From IMG/VR virus record IMGVR_UViG_3300020472_000123, positions 1 through 29,032 of that record: DNA of 29,032 nucleotides; one strand, given 5' to 3'. Within the stretch, counting starts at the first letter, position 1, and every line of letters starts with the position of its first letter. This document shows, piece by piece, positions 5,316 through 11,230 of this stretch. This DNA comes from a virus. The position numbers and the translations under genes are program-made. Below the pieces are notes generated by a model. It was not told where the DNA came from and made no database searches. It worked only from the letters and a program-made list of their open reading frames with translations.

Positions 5316-5548
5316 ATTTCACCGTTTACTCAAAAGATGGCTGTACGCATTGCGAAAAGGTCATTTCTGTGTTACAATTAGCACAACTACGGTATGTTGA
5401 GTATAAATTAGACAAAGACTTCACTAAAGAGGCCTTTATTGGACAGTTTGGTGAGGAATGTACATTTCCTCAAGTATCTGTAGATGCGACAACCATTGGT
5501 GGTTGTGCTGAAACTGTTAAATACCTTCAACTACACCAACTTGTATAA
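5312..5548 (+). CDS. nrdC: Glutaredoxin (CTHC active site)
   Basis: The product has 78 residues with a thioredoxin fold. The redox pair is Cys11-Thr-His-Cys14 in SKDGCTHCEKV. The cis-Pro loop is TFPQVSVD and the glutathione/C-terminal motif is IGGCAET. Phage glutaredoxins usually reduce ribonucleotide reductase, linking this gene to dNTP supply. It overlaps the preceding gene by ATGA. A second glutaredoxin with CPMC is at 16019. A role in redox repair near photosystem genes is also possible. Confidence 0.88.
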   Translation: MNFTVYSKDGCTHCEKVISVLQLAQLRYVEYKLDKDFTKEAFIGQFGEECTFPQVSVDATTIGGCAETVKYLQLHQLV

Positions 5549-5550
5549 CT

Positions 5551-5772
5551 ATGTTACATATGAGAGAACAATTATTATCGGCTGTGAAAGCTCACGCTCA
5601 AGGTGAGATCGCCAAACACAAAGCAAATGTTAATGTTTATCTAGAACATCCTGCAGGGATTGGAGAACATTCAGACATTACAGAGGCAATCCAAGTAGAA
5701 TTGGATAAGATTGCTCGTTACCATGATCAAGTTGAAGTTATTGACAAGTATTTTAAACAACCATCTAATTAA
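5551..5772 (+). CDS. Conserved cyanophage small helical protein
   Basis: The product has 73 residues; the start may be ATG 5551 or ATG 5560. The sequence REQLLSAVKAHAQGEIAKHK then NVNVYLEHPAGIGEHSD and an ITEAIQVELDKIARYHDQVE helix predicts a two-helix soluble protein. I recall very similar short proteins in many T4-like cyanophages, without known function. It lies 2 nt after the glutaredoxin gene in the same operon. Confidence 0.65.
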   Translation: MLHMREQLLSAVKAHAQGEIAKHKANVNVYLEHPAGIGEHSDITEAIQVELDKIARYHDQVEVIDKYFKQPSN

Positions 5773-5773
5773 A

Positions 5774-5944
5774 ATGGAAGAGAATTGTTTTTGGGGCGAA
5801 CCTACTCCCACTGATCTGTGGGATGATATGGACAAACTCAATGAATTATACGAAGAACTTGAGTGGGATCATACCGATTTCCTAGAGTTTGCTGTCGAGG
5901 GCAATCATATAACTATTAGAAACAAATCACGAGAAGGACGTTAG
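5774..5944 (+). CDS. 56-aa acidic protein, unknown function
   Basis: Starts at ATG 5774, one nt after the previous stop (MEENCFWGEPTPTDLWDDMD). It is strongly acidic, rich in Trp/Asp/Glu, with a basic end (RNKSREGR). An acidic phage protein of this size could mimic DNA or bind a host protein, but nothing in the sequence proves it. It sits one nt before the next gene's ATG. Confidence 0.55.
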   Translation: MEENCFWGEPTPTDLWDDMDKLNELYEELEWDHTDFLEFAVEGNHITIRNKSREGR

Positions 5945-5945
5945 T

Positions 5946-6284
5946 ATGGAAGACAAAATTGATTTAATTCTTCTAAAACTTAAATCATTAGAAGCTAAGG
6001 TTACTGATATACAAAAGACTGTTGAGTCTCATAGGATAGAACATGGATTCCAGAAGATGCAAGATGGTGGAATCAATGCTAACTTTGACAATGGTGAGAA
6101 TAATTCACAGGGATGGCCACAGCCTGGATCGCCGCCAGGTATGGGTGGTTTAGGACAAGGGTATCAAACTCCAGGCATGGGAGCACCACCACAAAATAAT
6201 CCTCGTGGTTATCCTCAACCTCAAGGTCATCCGCCTGGGTTTGGGCCAGGTCAGAATGATCCAAGTCGCCCACCTGGCATGTGA
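5946..6284 (+). CDS. Coiled-coil protein with Gly/Pro-rich tail
   Basis: The product has 112 residues. Residues 1-35 form a coiled coil (IDLILLKLKSLEAKVTDIQK). After that the protein is low-complexity, rich in Pro, Gly, Gln and Asn, with repeated PGM, PPG, GYP and GHPPG motifs, ending PSRPPGM. An oligomerising stalk plus a disordered sticky tail fits a virion decoration, scaffold or phase-separating protein. GAAGGA about 7 nt before the ATG is a good ribosome site. A terminator repeat follows immediately. Confidence 0.6.
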   Translation: MEDKIDLILLKLKSLEAKVTDIQKTVESHRIEHGFQKMQDGGINANFDNGENNSQGWPQPGSPPGMGGLGQGYQTPGMGAPPQNNPRGYPQPQGHPPGFGPGQNDPSRPPGM

Positions 6285-6288
6285 AAAC

Positions 6289-6337
6289 GCTTTTTTGTTC
6301 TGAGAAAGCGCTGAAAAAAACTCCGAGCTTTTTTTGA
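6289..6337 (+). terminator. Terminator, repeat copy 2 with altered 5' arm
   Basis: The 3' arm and T-run (TCCGAGC plus T-run, 6322-6335) are the same as at 2100-2113, but the 5' arm reads AGCGCTGA, leaving two mismatches in the stem. A separate hairpin CGCTTT/AAAGCG lies just upstream (6288-6310). Termination is probably weaker than at copy 1. Confidence 0.55.
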
Positions 6338-6340
6338 GCC
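6313..6340 (+). repeat. Dispersed terminator repeat, copy 2 (partner 2091-2118)
   Basis: 27 of 28 bases match copy 1 in the same orientation. It lies 16 nt upstream of the halogenase-like gene and marks the right edge of the photosynthesis cassette. Confidence 0.75.
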
Positions 6341-6355
6341 ACAGGGTCGCTTATT

Positions 6356-7609
6356 ATGAAAGTAGCTATTGTTGGTGGAGGTACAGGTGGAGTAACTTGT
6401 GCCATGGCACTGGTTTCCAGATCACATGAATGGATTAAGGTTGATATAATACATGATCCAACTGTACCTATATTTGGTGTAGGTGAATCATTAGGACATG
6501 ATTTCGTACAGTTAATACGTGGAGCAACCCAATTTTCCTTTCCGTTTGATTTAGAGAAATTAAACGCAAAGATAAAACAGGGTATTATGTTTGTTGACTG
6601 GCAACAGTCACAGAACTATCCTGATTCTACTAATGGGTACATGACCTTATCATGTCAAGCCCTTCATGCAGATACGTTTGCATTGAGGGATTTTGTTTTG
6701 CCTAGAATGGCACATTATTGGTCTCACAAGTTTAAAGAGATTCACGGTCATGTAGACAGAATTTGGCAAGACGAATATAAGGCATATATCCAATTAGGCG
6801 AAAAAGCGCTAGAATACGATTTTGTCATTGATGCTCGAGGAATCCCAAAATCGGTAGATGACACTTTTGAGTATGTTGACAGTATTCCAGTAGATTCCGC
6901 TGTTTTGAATATGTGTCCTCATCCTGGCGATTGGGATTTTACCTATTCTCTTGCAACTCCCGATGGATGGATGTTTGGAGTTCCTGTTCATCATAGGAGT
7001 AATTGGGGATATCTCTTTAATCGGAGTATTACTACAGATGAGGAGGCAATCACAAACTCACATGAGTTTCTACATACTCATAGAATCCCCAAAGCCCATA
7101 TAAACTATGATGTTCTTAAGGAGAACGTTCATGTGTTAAAATGGGAAAATTACCATTCTAAGAAGATTGCTGATCGTAGAATTCTTAGACAGGGTAATAT
7201 GTTATTTAATTATGAACCTCTTCACGGATATGCAGTTCCTCTGTATACTGTTATGGCAACACAGTTCTTAGATTACTTTGTTCGTGAGTTAGGAGAAGAT
7301 CAGTTAAATTACAATTATAGAGAGTATATTGATTCATTCAGAGATCTTATTGCTTTCCATTATCATAAAGGAAGCGTTTATGACACTCCTTTTTGGAAAA
7401 ATGCAAAGGAAATCTCTAATAAGAAATTAGAGGGTTCGGAGTGGATGAAGATTTGTATGAATAAACAGTTTAGTCTTGAGGGCGCTGTTCAACTAGACGA
7501 TGCTTGGACAACTTCACCAATTGCTCACCCAATGTTTATATGGGAGATAGATCAGGCGTTTAAGTTTGGATATTTTGACCATTTACCACAACACCATTTA
7601 GTAACATGA
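6356..7609 (+). CDS. Flavin-dependent (tryptophan) halogenase-like protein
   Basis: The product has 417 residues. An N-terminal Rossmann dinucleotide motif (IVGGGTGG, residues 5-12) is followed by GVGES (41-45), the usual halogenase 'GVGE[AS]T' site, and KIKQGIMFVDW (72-82). In the last motif Lys74 matches the lysine that carries hypohalite in PrnA-type enzymes. The second halogenase motif WxWxIP is degenerate (WMFGVP, 205-210), so the substrate or even the reaction may differ. The protein is shorter than the roughly 530-residue bacterial enzymes. It overlaps the carbamoyltransferase gene by ATGA, so the two are translated together. Related gene pairs occur in other marine T4-like phages; the product is unknown. 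Confidence 0.75.
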   Translation: MKVAIVGGGTGGVTCAMALVSRSHEWIKVDIIHDPTVPIFGVGESLGHDFVQLIRGATQFSFPFDLEKLNAKIKQGIMFVDWQQSQNYPDSTNGYMTLSCQALHADTFALRDFVLPRMAHYWSHKFKEIHGHVDRIWQDEYKAYIQLGEKALEYDFVIDARGIPKSVDDTFEYVDSIPVDSAVLNMCPHPGDWDFTYSLATPDGWMFGVPVHHRSNWGYLFNRSITTDEEAITNSHEFLHTHRIPKAHINYDVLKENVHVLKWENYHSKKIADRRILRQGNMLFNYEPLHGYAVPLYTVMATQFLDYFVRELGEDQLNYNYREYIDSFRDLIAFHYHKGSVYDTPFWKNAKEISNKKLEGSEWMKICMNKQFSLEGAVQLDDAWTTSPIAHPMFIWEIDQAFKFGYFDHLPQHHLVT

Positions 7610-9141
7610 AATTATTAGCACTTCGTTTAGATTCCCACGATTCAAATGTAACTTACTTTGATGGTGAAAGGATAAGATATAGGTCTTTTGAGAGAGATCT
7701 TCAAATTAAACATTTTGGGTTTGAAGGTCTTTATGGTTGGACAAAGATAATCAAGGAATGGAATATAGTACCTCAAGAGGTAGATGCTGTAGGTATCGTT
7801 ATGGACTCTCATGTTCATAATGAGGTGGAATACGATCCACAGAAACAAACAGAATCAGTCGAAATTCCTGTTTTTAGAGATTTGGGGTTTAATTGTGTTA
7901 TTCATAGAATTGACCATCATTATGCTCATGCGTTAAGTTTTTGGCCTTTAGAAGTTGAACCAAATCTCCATTTTGTGTTTGATGGGTTTGGTGATGATTG
8001 GATGTATAGAAGTGTGTGGAGAGATGGAAAACTGATTGATTATGGTAAGTCAAATGCTCAAGATATCTTCAATTCAGCTAGTCTTGGGTTTATAATGTCA
8101 CATTTGGGTATGATTATCCAATTGCAAGGTAATTATCTTGACTATGCTGGTAAAATAATGGCAATGAAGGCATATGGTCAGGAAAGTCCAGATGTAGTTC
8201 CAGTAGACCATATTGATAAATTGGATCAATTATGGGATTTTAGTAAATTAGAACCTAATGCTCAGGATATGCAATATATCCTTGATTATGTTCATACTGC
8301 TCATGGACATACAGAACAGTTATTTTTAAAGCATTTTCAAGAATTTGCTCAGGATGGCGATATTATTGGTTACTCTGGTGGTATCGCACAGAATACTATT
8401 ATTAATAAGGTACTGAAAGATAATTTCCCTAATCTTGTTATACCACCACATGCGAATGATCAGGGTTTAAGTCTTGGTGTTATTGAATATCTAAGAAGAA
8501 CTTATAATGTGGATCCATTTGATACTACTGGATTTCCATTCTGGCAGGAGGATGATTCACCTAGACCTACTGAGAAGACCATATGGTCTAGTCACATGCC
8601 TAGACCTTCTGAGAAGACCATTAAAGACACTGCTGAACTACTTGCACAAGGAAAGATTGTTGGGTGGTATCAGGGTCATGGCGAGATAGGCCCAAGAGCA
8701 TTAGGGAATAGAAGTATACTAATGAATCCTTTTGACCCTCATGGGAAGGAGTATATAAACAACAAAGTAAAACATAGAGAACCCTTTAGACCTTTTGGTG
8801 CGTCTGTATTGGAAGAAAAGGTATCTCAGTACTTCTATTGGAATGGCCCTTCACCTCATATGTTATATGTTGCTGATGTCTTAGAACCAGAGAAGTTTCC
8901 TTCAATTACTCATGAAGATGGTACTTGTAGGATGAATACAGTATCTAAAGAACATGAAGATTATTATGCGTTGTTGGAGGAATATGAAAGATTGACAGGA
9001 GTACCGATACTACTTAATACTTCTCTCAATGATAGCGGAAAACCCATTGCTAATAGTTTATGTGATGCTTTGGGGATCTATTATAAGAGCGATTTGGATG
9101 TTTTAGTACATGGTGATACAGTAAAGGTTAAAACATTATAA
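7606..9141 (+). CDS. NodU/CmcH-type carbamoyltransferase
   Basis: The 511-residue protein has the two-domain layout of O-carbamoyltransferases. The N-terminal kinase-like domain carries DHHYAHALSFWP, FDGFGDDW and SGGIAQN. The C-terminal YrdC-like domain carries GWYQGHGEIGPRALGNRSI, KHREPFRPFGASVL and LLNTSLNDSGKPI. The family makes carbamoyl-AMP from carbamoyl phosphate and moves the carbamoyl group to a hydroxyl of a sugar or antibiotic. The phage could decorate a glycan, nucleotide or small molecule together with the halogenase-like partner. An in-frame 39-nt tandem duplication (8560-8621) lengthens the linker between domains. It starts on the ATGA overlap and is followed by the riboswitch promoter. 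Confidence 0.88.
   Translation: MKLLALRLDSHDSNVTYFDGERIRYRSFERDLQIKHFGFEGLYGWTKIIKEWNIVPQEVDAVGIVMDSHVHNEVEYDPQKQTESVEIPVFRDLGFNCVIHRIDHHYAHALSFWPLEVEPNLHFVFDGFGDDWMYRSVWRDGKLIDYGKSNAQDIFNSASLGFIMSHLGMIIQLQGNYLDYAGKIMAMKAYGQESPDVVPVDHIDKLDQLWDFSKLEPNAQDMQYILDYVHTAHGHTEQLFLKHFQEFAQDGDIIGYSGGIAQNTIINKVLKDNFPNLVIPPHANDQGLSLGVIEYLRRTYNVDPFDTTGFPFWQEDDSPRPTEKTIWSSHMPRPSEKTIKDTAELLAQGKIVGWYQGHGEIGPRALGNRSILMNPFDPHGKEYINNKVKHREPFRPFGASVLEEKVSQYFYWNGPSPHMLYVADVLEPEKFPSITHEDGTCRMNTVSKEHEDYYALLEEYERLTGVPILLNTSLNDSGKPIANSLCDALGIYYKSDLDVLVHGDTVKVKTL
8560..8621 (+). repeat. In-frame 39-nt tandem duplication within the carbamoyltransferase gene
   Basis: Bases 8560-8582 and 8599-8621 agree at 22 of 23 positions and are offset by 39 nt (13 codons), giving PRPTEKTI and PRPSEKTI in the protein. 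Between them, AGACCATATGGTCT (8576-8589) is a perfect 14-bp palindrome. The repeats sit in the interdomain linker, so the reading frame and motifs are kept. Confidence 0.8.
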
Positions 9142-9167
9142 AATTGTATCAAAACGAACACAACTAG

Positions 9168-9196
9168 TTGCATATATACTATACATGTGTTAATAT
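9168..9196 (+). promoter_or_regulatory. Promoter of the riboswitch locus
   Basis: TTGCAT (9168-9173), 17 bp, TAATAT (9191-9196). The start would be at about 9203, exactly the first base of the first aptamer (ATCGTTCA). That coincidence strengthens an otherwise moderate match. Confidence 0.55.
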
Positions 9197-9202
9197 GCAC
9201 AT

Positions 9203-9248
9203 ATCGTTCAGTCCACTAGGACCGCAAGTAAGCCGACTCGGAACGGAA
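9203..9248 (+). ncRNA. Glutamine-riboswitch-like aptamer 1 (glnA / Downstream-peptide RNA family)
   Basis: The element has the compact three-stem junction of these RNAs. P1 is CGTTC (9205-9209) with GAACG (9241-9245). P2 is GTCC-ACTA-GGAC (9211-9222). The conserved joining strand is CGCAAGTAAG (9223-9232). P3 is CCG-ACT-CGG (9233-9241), sharing one G with P1. The core CGTTCA and GCAAGTA are the family hallmarks. These aptamers bind L-glutamine and control nitrogen genes or short peptides in cyanobacteria and are reported from marine phage-like DNA. It is complete and directly abuts a second copy. Confidence 0.75.
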
Positions 9249-9434
9249 TATCGTTCATCCCATGATCCCCTTTCTATTAGCTACTTCTTTAACCTGCTCT
9301 GAGGCCTATACCCTCGTCGATAAGATGAGTGAATATAGAGTCGAAGAGGAGACTAGATCAGAAATGATCGAGATTGTTAAAGAGGAGACGGAAGGATGTC
9401 TTTGGGACGCAAAAGCCGACTAAAGGAACGGAAT
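9249..9434 (+). ncRNA. Glutamine-riboswitch-like aptamer 2, split by an ORF in the P2 loop
   Basis: The 5' half ATATCGTTCATCCC (9248-9261) matches aptamer 1 at 12 of 14 positions. The 3' half (9404-9434) contains GGGACGCAAAAGCCGACT, then GGAACGGAAT, near-identical to 9219-9249. P1 would be CGTTC/GAACG and P2 TCCC/GGGA. Instead of a 4-nt P2 loop there are 142 nt, starting with the ATG (9262) of a 53-codon ORF. The stop TAA (9421-9423) falls in the P3 loop. P3 is weaker than in copy 1 (CC/GG). Translation and aptamer folding would exclude each other. Confidence 0.6.
9262..9423 (+). CDS. 53-aa protein encoded inside the second aptamer
   Basis: The ORF begins MIPFLLATSLTCSEAYTLVD and ends in CLWDAKAD. 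It has a short hydrophobic N-terminus with Cys12, a charged helical middle (EEETRSEMIEIVKEETE), and a second Cys47 near the end. That pattern suggests an exported or disulfide-containing small protein. I recall similar cyanophage peptides with a CxWDAxAD end. There is no Shine-Dalgarno at normal spacing. Its ATG directly follows the 5' strand of P2 and its stop lies in the 3' half of the same aptamer, so initiation may depend on RNA fold and therefore on glutamine. Confidence 0.65.
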   Translation: MIPFLLATSLTCSEAYTLVDKMSEYRVEEETRSEMIEIVKEETEGCLWDAKAD

Positions 9435-9466
9435 TAAAACCCCCAACTACTTTAGGAGTTAATCCA

Positions 9467-9589
9467 ATGGCACAAGTCACATACCGTGGTGTTAAGTACA
9501 ACACCAATGATCGCAAGCAAGAATCCTGCAATAAGTCAGAAATGACTTATCGTGGCGTTAAGTTCCAAAAAGAACTTTGCAATGCTTGA
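9467..9589 (+). CDS. Two-repeat YRGVK peptide (DUF4278-like), riboswitch target
   Basis: The product has 40 residues and carries two copies of one motif: QVTYRGVKYNT (residues 3-13) and EMTYRGVKFQK (25-35). Each copy has a Cys a short way after it. Cyanobacterial DUF4278 proteins carry a single TYRGV-Y/F motif and often lie behind glutamine or Downstream-peptide riboswitches, so context and sequence agree. ATG 9467 is preferred over an in-frame TTG at 9374 because AGGAG (9453-9457) lies 9 nt upstream. A weak AACT/AGTT hairpin could cover that site. The role is unknown, probably nitrogen-related regulation by protein binding. Confidence 0.75.
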   Translation: MAQVTYRGVKYNTNDRKQESCNKSEMTYRGVKFQKELCNA

Positions 9590-9612
9590 TCGAAATCTTG
9601 CATACTAAGATG

Positions 9613-9640
9613 GGGGACTCCTAACCGAGTCCCCTTTTTT
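9613..9640 (+). terminator. Rho-independent terminator of the riboswitch unit
   Basis: GGGGACTC (9613-9620), loop CTAACC, GAGTCCCC (9627-9634), then six T. Confidence 0.95.
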
Positions 9641-9687
9641 ATTCTATATAATGTGAATGGGTTTTTCCTATGAAAACAGGAGAAGTT

Positions 9688-9855
9688 ATGGGACATCCTT
9701 TATGGATGTTACCAGTTATGATGTTAGGAGTATTATTGATGATTGAAGGATTACATACTATGGCACATTTACATCAAGAGATTGATGTTCATGGAATCTG
9801 TAGACAAAATAAAGAATACATAGAGATGAGGGAACAGGAGGAAGACGATTGGTAG
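9688..9855 (+). CDS. Small membrane protein
   Basis: ATG 9688 has AGGAG five nt upstream, whereas in-frame ATG 9670 has no ribosome site, so 9688 is chosen (55 aa). It starts MGHPLWMLPVMMLGVLLMIE, a Met/Leu-rich membrane helix to about residue 24, then a His-containing stretch (HTMAHLHQEIDVHG) that could bind metal or heme, and an acidic tail. Its final codons hold the ribosome site of the next gene. Function unknown. Confidence 0.6.
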   Translation: MGHPLWMLPVMMLGVLLMIEGLHTMAHLHQEIDVHGICRQNKEYIEMREQEEDDW

Positions 9856-10013
9856 AATTGTTACAATTAATGGAAGCAGGATTAGCATTTACGGCAGTGA
9901 CCATAACGGTTGCCGCTGCTCCTGTTGCAATTATAACTGGCACCCCTTTACCAGATATCACTCCTATGGTAGAATCTATGGTAAATAAAGAAACACCCGA
10001 ACTAAAACAATGA
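9849..10013 (+). CDS. Small membrane protein, TTG start
   Basis: TTG at 9849 is preferred because GGAGG lies 7 nt upstream (9838-9842); the in-frame ATG at 9870 has none. The 54-residue product starts MVELLQLMEAGLAFTAVTIT and has a hydrophobic segment rich in Ala, Val and Thr at about residues 10-30, then a polar Pro/Glu-containing tail. It overlaps the preceding gene by 7 bases and the next by ATGA. Function unknown. Confidence 0.55.
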   Translation: MVELLQLMEAGLAFTAVTITVAAAPVAIITGTPLPDITPMVESMVNKETPELKQ

Positions 10014-10621
10014 CAACATCTTTTCCACAGGACGATGCTCATGATCCAGAAACAGGTAAGTATATCAAGCCTGAGGATAGAGTGAAAGCCGCAGCAGATC
10101 AATTCACAATAACAACTGAAGAAGATTCACCAGTTTATAATGTACCACCAGAAACTCAGTACAATCCAGATCTAGATCCAAGAGTACATCCAGAATTAGC
10201 GACTAATTATACTTACACTGGTGAAGAAAATATTACTGTTGGAATTGATACTAGTGCTAATGTAATAATAACAGAAGATATTAATCTTGATTATAGTGTT
10301 GATACTACTGGATTTGGTAATACAGCTTATGATGATCCTGCTTACTATGCAAGTGCAGTTGATTATAGTGTAGCTGGAATGTCAACCGCTAGTTACAATC
10401 CATCACCAGCATCACATGAACATCAACATGAAATAAAGGAGACATTAGATCGTATCCTTGATCAACAAGTCCACCTACAACATCATGTACATGAACTAAT
10501 GATAAAGGTAGATGAAATTAGTCAGAAGGTAGAACACTTACTTGAACATGCCCATCAACCATTGACAGGAACTGTCCAAATCGATTGCCCTACAAAGGTT
10601 GGCGCTGGCTACACGGTATAA
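10010..10621 (+). CDS. Asp/Thr/Tyr-rich protein with C-terminal coiled coil
   Basis: The product has 203 residues. Residues 1-130 are polar and low in complexity, rich in Asp, Thr, Tyr, Asn and Pro. Residues about 136-183 form a His-rich amphipathic helix (HQHEIKETLDRILDQQVHLQ and on) that predicts a coiled coil, ending in a short Gly-rich tail. The layout resembles virion accessory or fibre-attachment proteins, but no family is recognised. The start is on the ATGA overlap. A perfect late promoter lies just downstream of the gene, not upstream. Confidence 0.6.
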   Translation: MTTSFPQDDAHDPETGKYIKPEDRVKAAADQFTITTEEDSPVYNVPPETQYNPDLDPRVHPELATNYTYTGEENITVGIDTSANVIITEDINLDYSVDTTGFGNTAYDDPAYYASAVDYSVAGMSTASYNPSPASHEHQHEIKETLDRILDQQVHLQHHVHELMIKVDEISQKVEHLLEHAHQPLTGTVQIDCPTKVGAGYTV

Positions 10622-10671
10622 ATTCCTAATTAAATTTTGTAAACGTATTATCTTATTTGAGGATACCAACA

Positions 10672-10679
10672 TATAAATA
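10672..10679 (+). promoter_or_regulatory. T4-type late promoter TATAAATA
   Basis: An exact match to the T4 late promoter octamer in a 132-nt intergenic gap, 75 nt upstream of the ATG at 10754. No sigma70 -35 box is nearby. Confidence 0.75.
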
Positions 10680-10753
10680 CTGGTAGAATAAAGGCAAACA
10701 AGATGACCTGAAACTTCAAGTACATTATGTTTAGTTGTTTAGGAGGAGACAGT

Positions 10754-10918
10754 ATGAAAAACCTTATGTCACATAATCAAATGGCAGAATGGGTACATCA
10801 CGAAAAGAATCTTGAATTTAATCAAGACGATTTAATAGACGATTACTTCGACTGTTTAATAGATTGTGATGACAATGCGACAAGTTGTAAACAAGTATGT
10901 AGCCAAATTTTAAAGTAA
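10754..10918 (+). CDS. 54-aa acidic Cys-rich protein
   Basis: ATG 10754 is chosen because AGGAGG lies 8 nt upstream; an in-frame ATG at 10727 has no site. It is acidic (NQDDLIDDYFDCLIDCDD) with four Cys arranged CxxxC and CxxxC in the last 20 residues, which could form a helical hairpin held by disulfides or bind metal. It is a single gene between a late promoter and a strong terminator, so it is likely a late, possibly virion, protein. Confidence 0.65.
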   Translation: MKNLMSHNQMAEWVHHEKNLEFNQDDLIDDYFDCLIDCDDNATSCKQVCSQILK

Positions 10919-10940
10919 AGTTTCAAACCAAATGTTTTAG

Positions 10941-10968
10941 AACCCCCCGAAAGGGGGTTTCTTTTTTT
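10941..10968 (+). terminator. Rho-independent terminator
   Basis: AACCCCC (10941-10947), loop CGAAA, GGGGGTT (10953-10959), then a T-run at 10962-10968. Confidence 0.95.
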
Positions 10969-10970
10969 CT

Positions 10971-11126
10971 ATGAGCATAATAATATACCAAGAACATTGT
11001 GAGTTTTTGGAGAAACAGAATGAAGAACTCCAAAAGGAGGTTCTGTTCCTCAAAGAACTATTGGAATATAAAACGCTAGGATTGCCCTTGACGGATAAGT
11101 CTCTTAGTGGTAAAATAGATTTGTAA
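10971..11126 (+). CDS. 51-aa coiled-coil peptide
   Basis: Starts immediately after the terminator T-run, with no visible ribosome site: MSIIIYQEHCEFLEKQNEEL, then a Leu/Glu/Lys heptad helix to about residue 33 and a polar tail. It resembles the coiled-coil protein at 1652 in style but not in sequence. Its last third contains a possible promoter for the next gene. Function unknown; possibly expressed only by readthrough. Confidence 0.5.
   Translation: MSIIIYQEHCEFLEKQNEELQKEVLFLKELLEYKTLGLPLTDKSLSGKIDL
11088..11116 (+). promoter_or_regulatory. Possible sigma70 promoter inside the preceding ORF
   Basis: TTGACG (11088-11093), 17 bp, TAAAAT (11111-11116); each box differs from consensus by one base. 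RNA would start near 11123, 15 nt before the ATG at 11138. Confidence 0.45.
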
Positions 11127-11137
11127 ATTCTAGATCC

Positions 11138-11230
11138 ATGCCATTTTTCGCTTTAATTCCTGCCGCACTGGCAGTCTATTCTGCTTGGGTTATAATTAAG
11201 TATGACCCCAACTCTCGTTTTAACATATGA
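11138..11230 (+). CDS. 30-aa membrane peptide
   Basis: The product begins MPFFALIPAALAVYSAWVII and ends KYDPNSRFNI: one membrane helix and a short polar end, the size of a photosystem or holin-like micropeptide. It overlaps the next gene by 4 bases (ATGA), which supports translation. No family known to me. Confidence 0.5.
   Translation: MPFFALIPAALAVYSAWVIIKYDPNSRFNI

Noticed and set aside
9386-9397. GAGACGGAAGG resembling the glnA aptamer core
   Set aside because: No pairing P1 or P3 partners fit around it, and it is in-frame coding sequence (EETEG). The 3' half at 9404-9434 is the better match.
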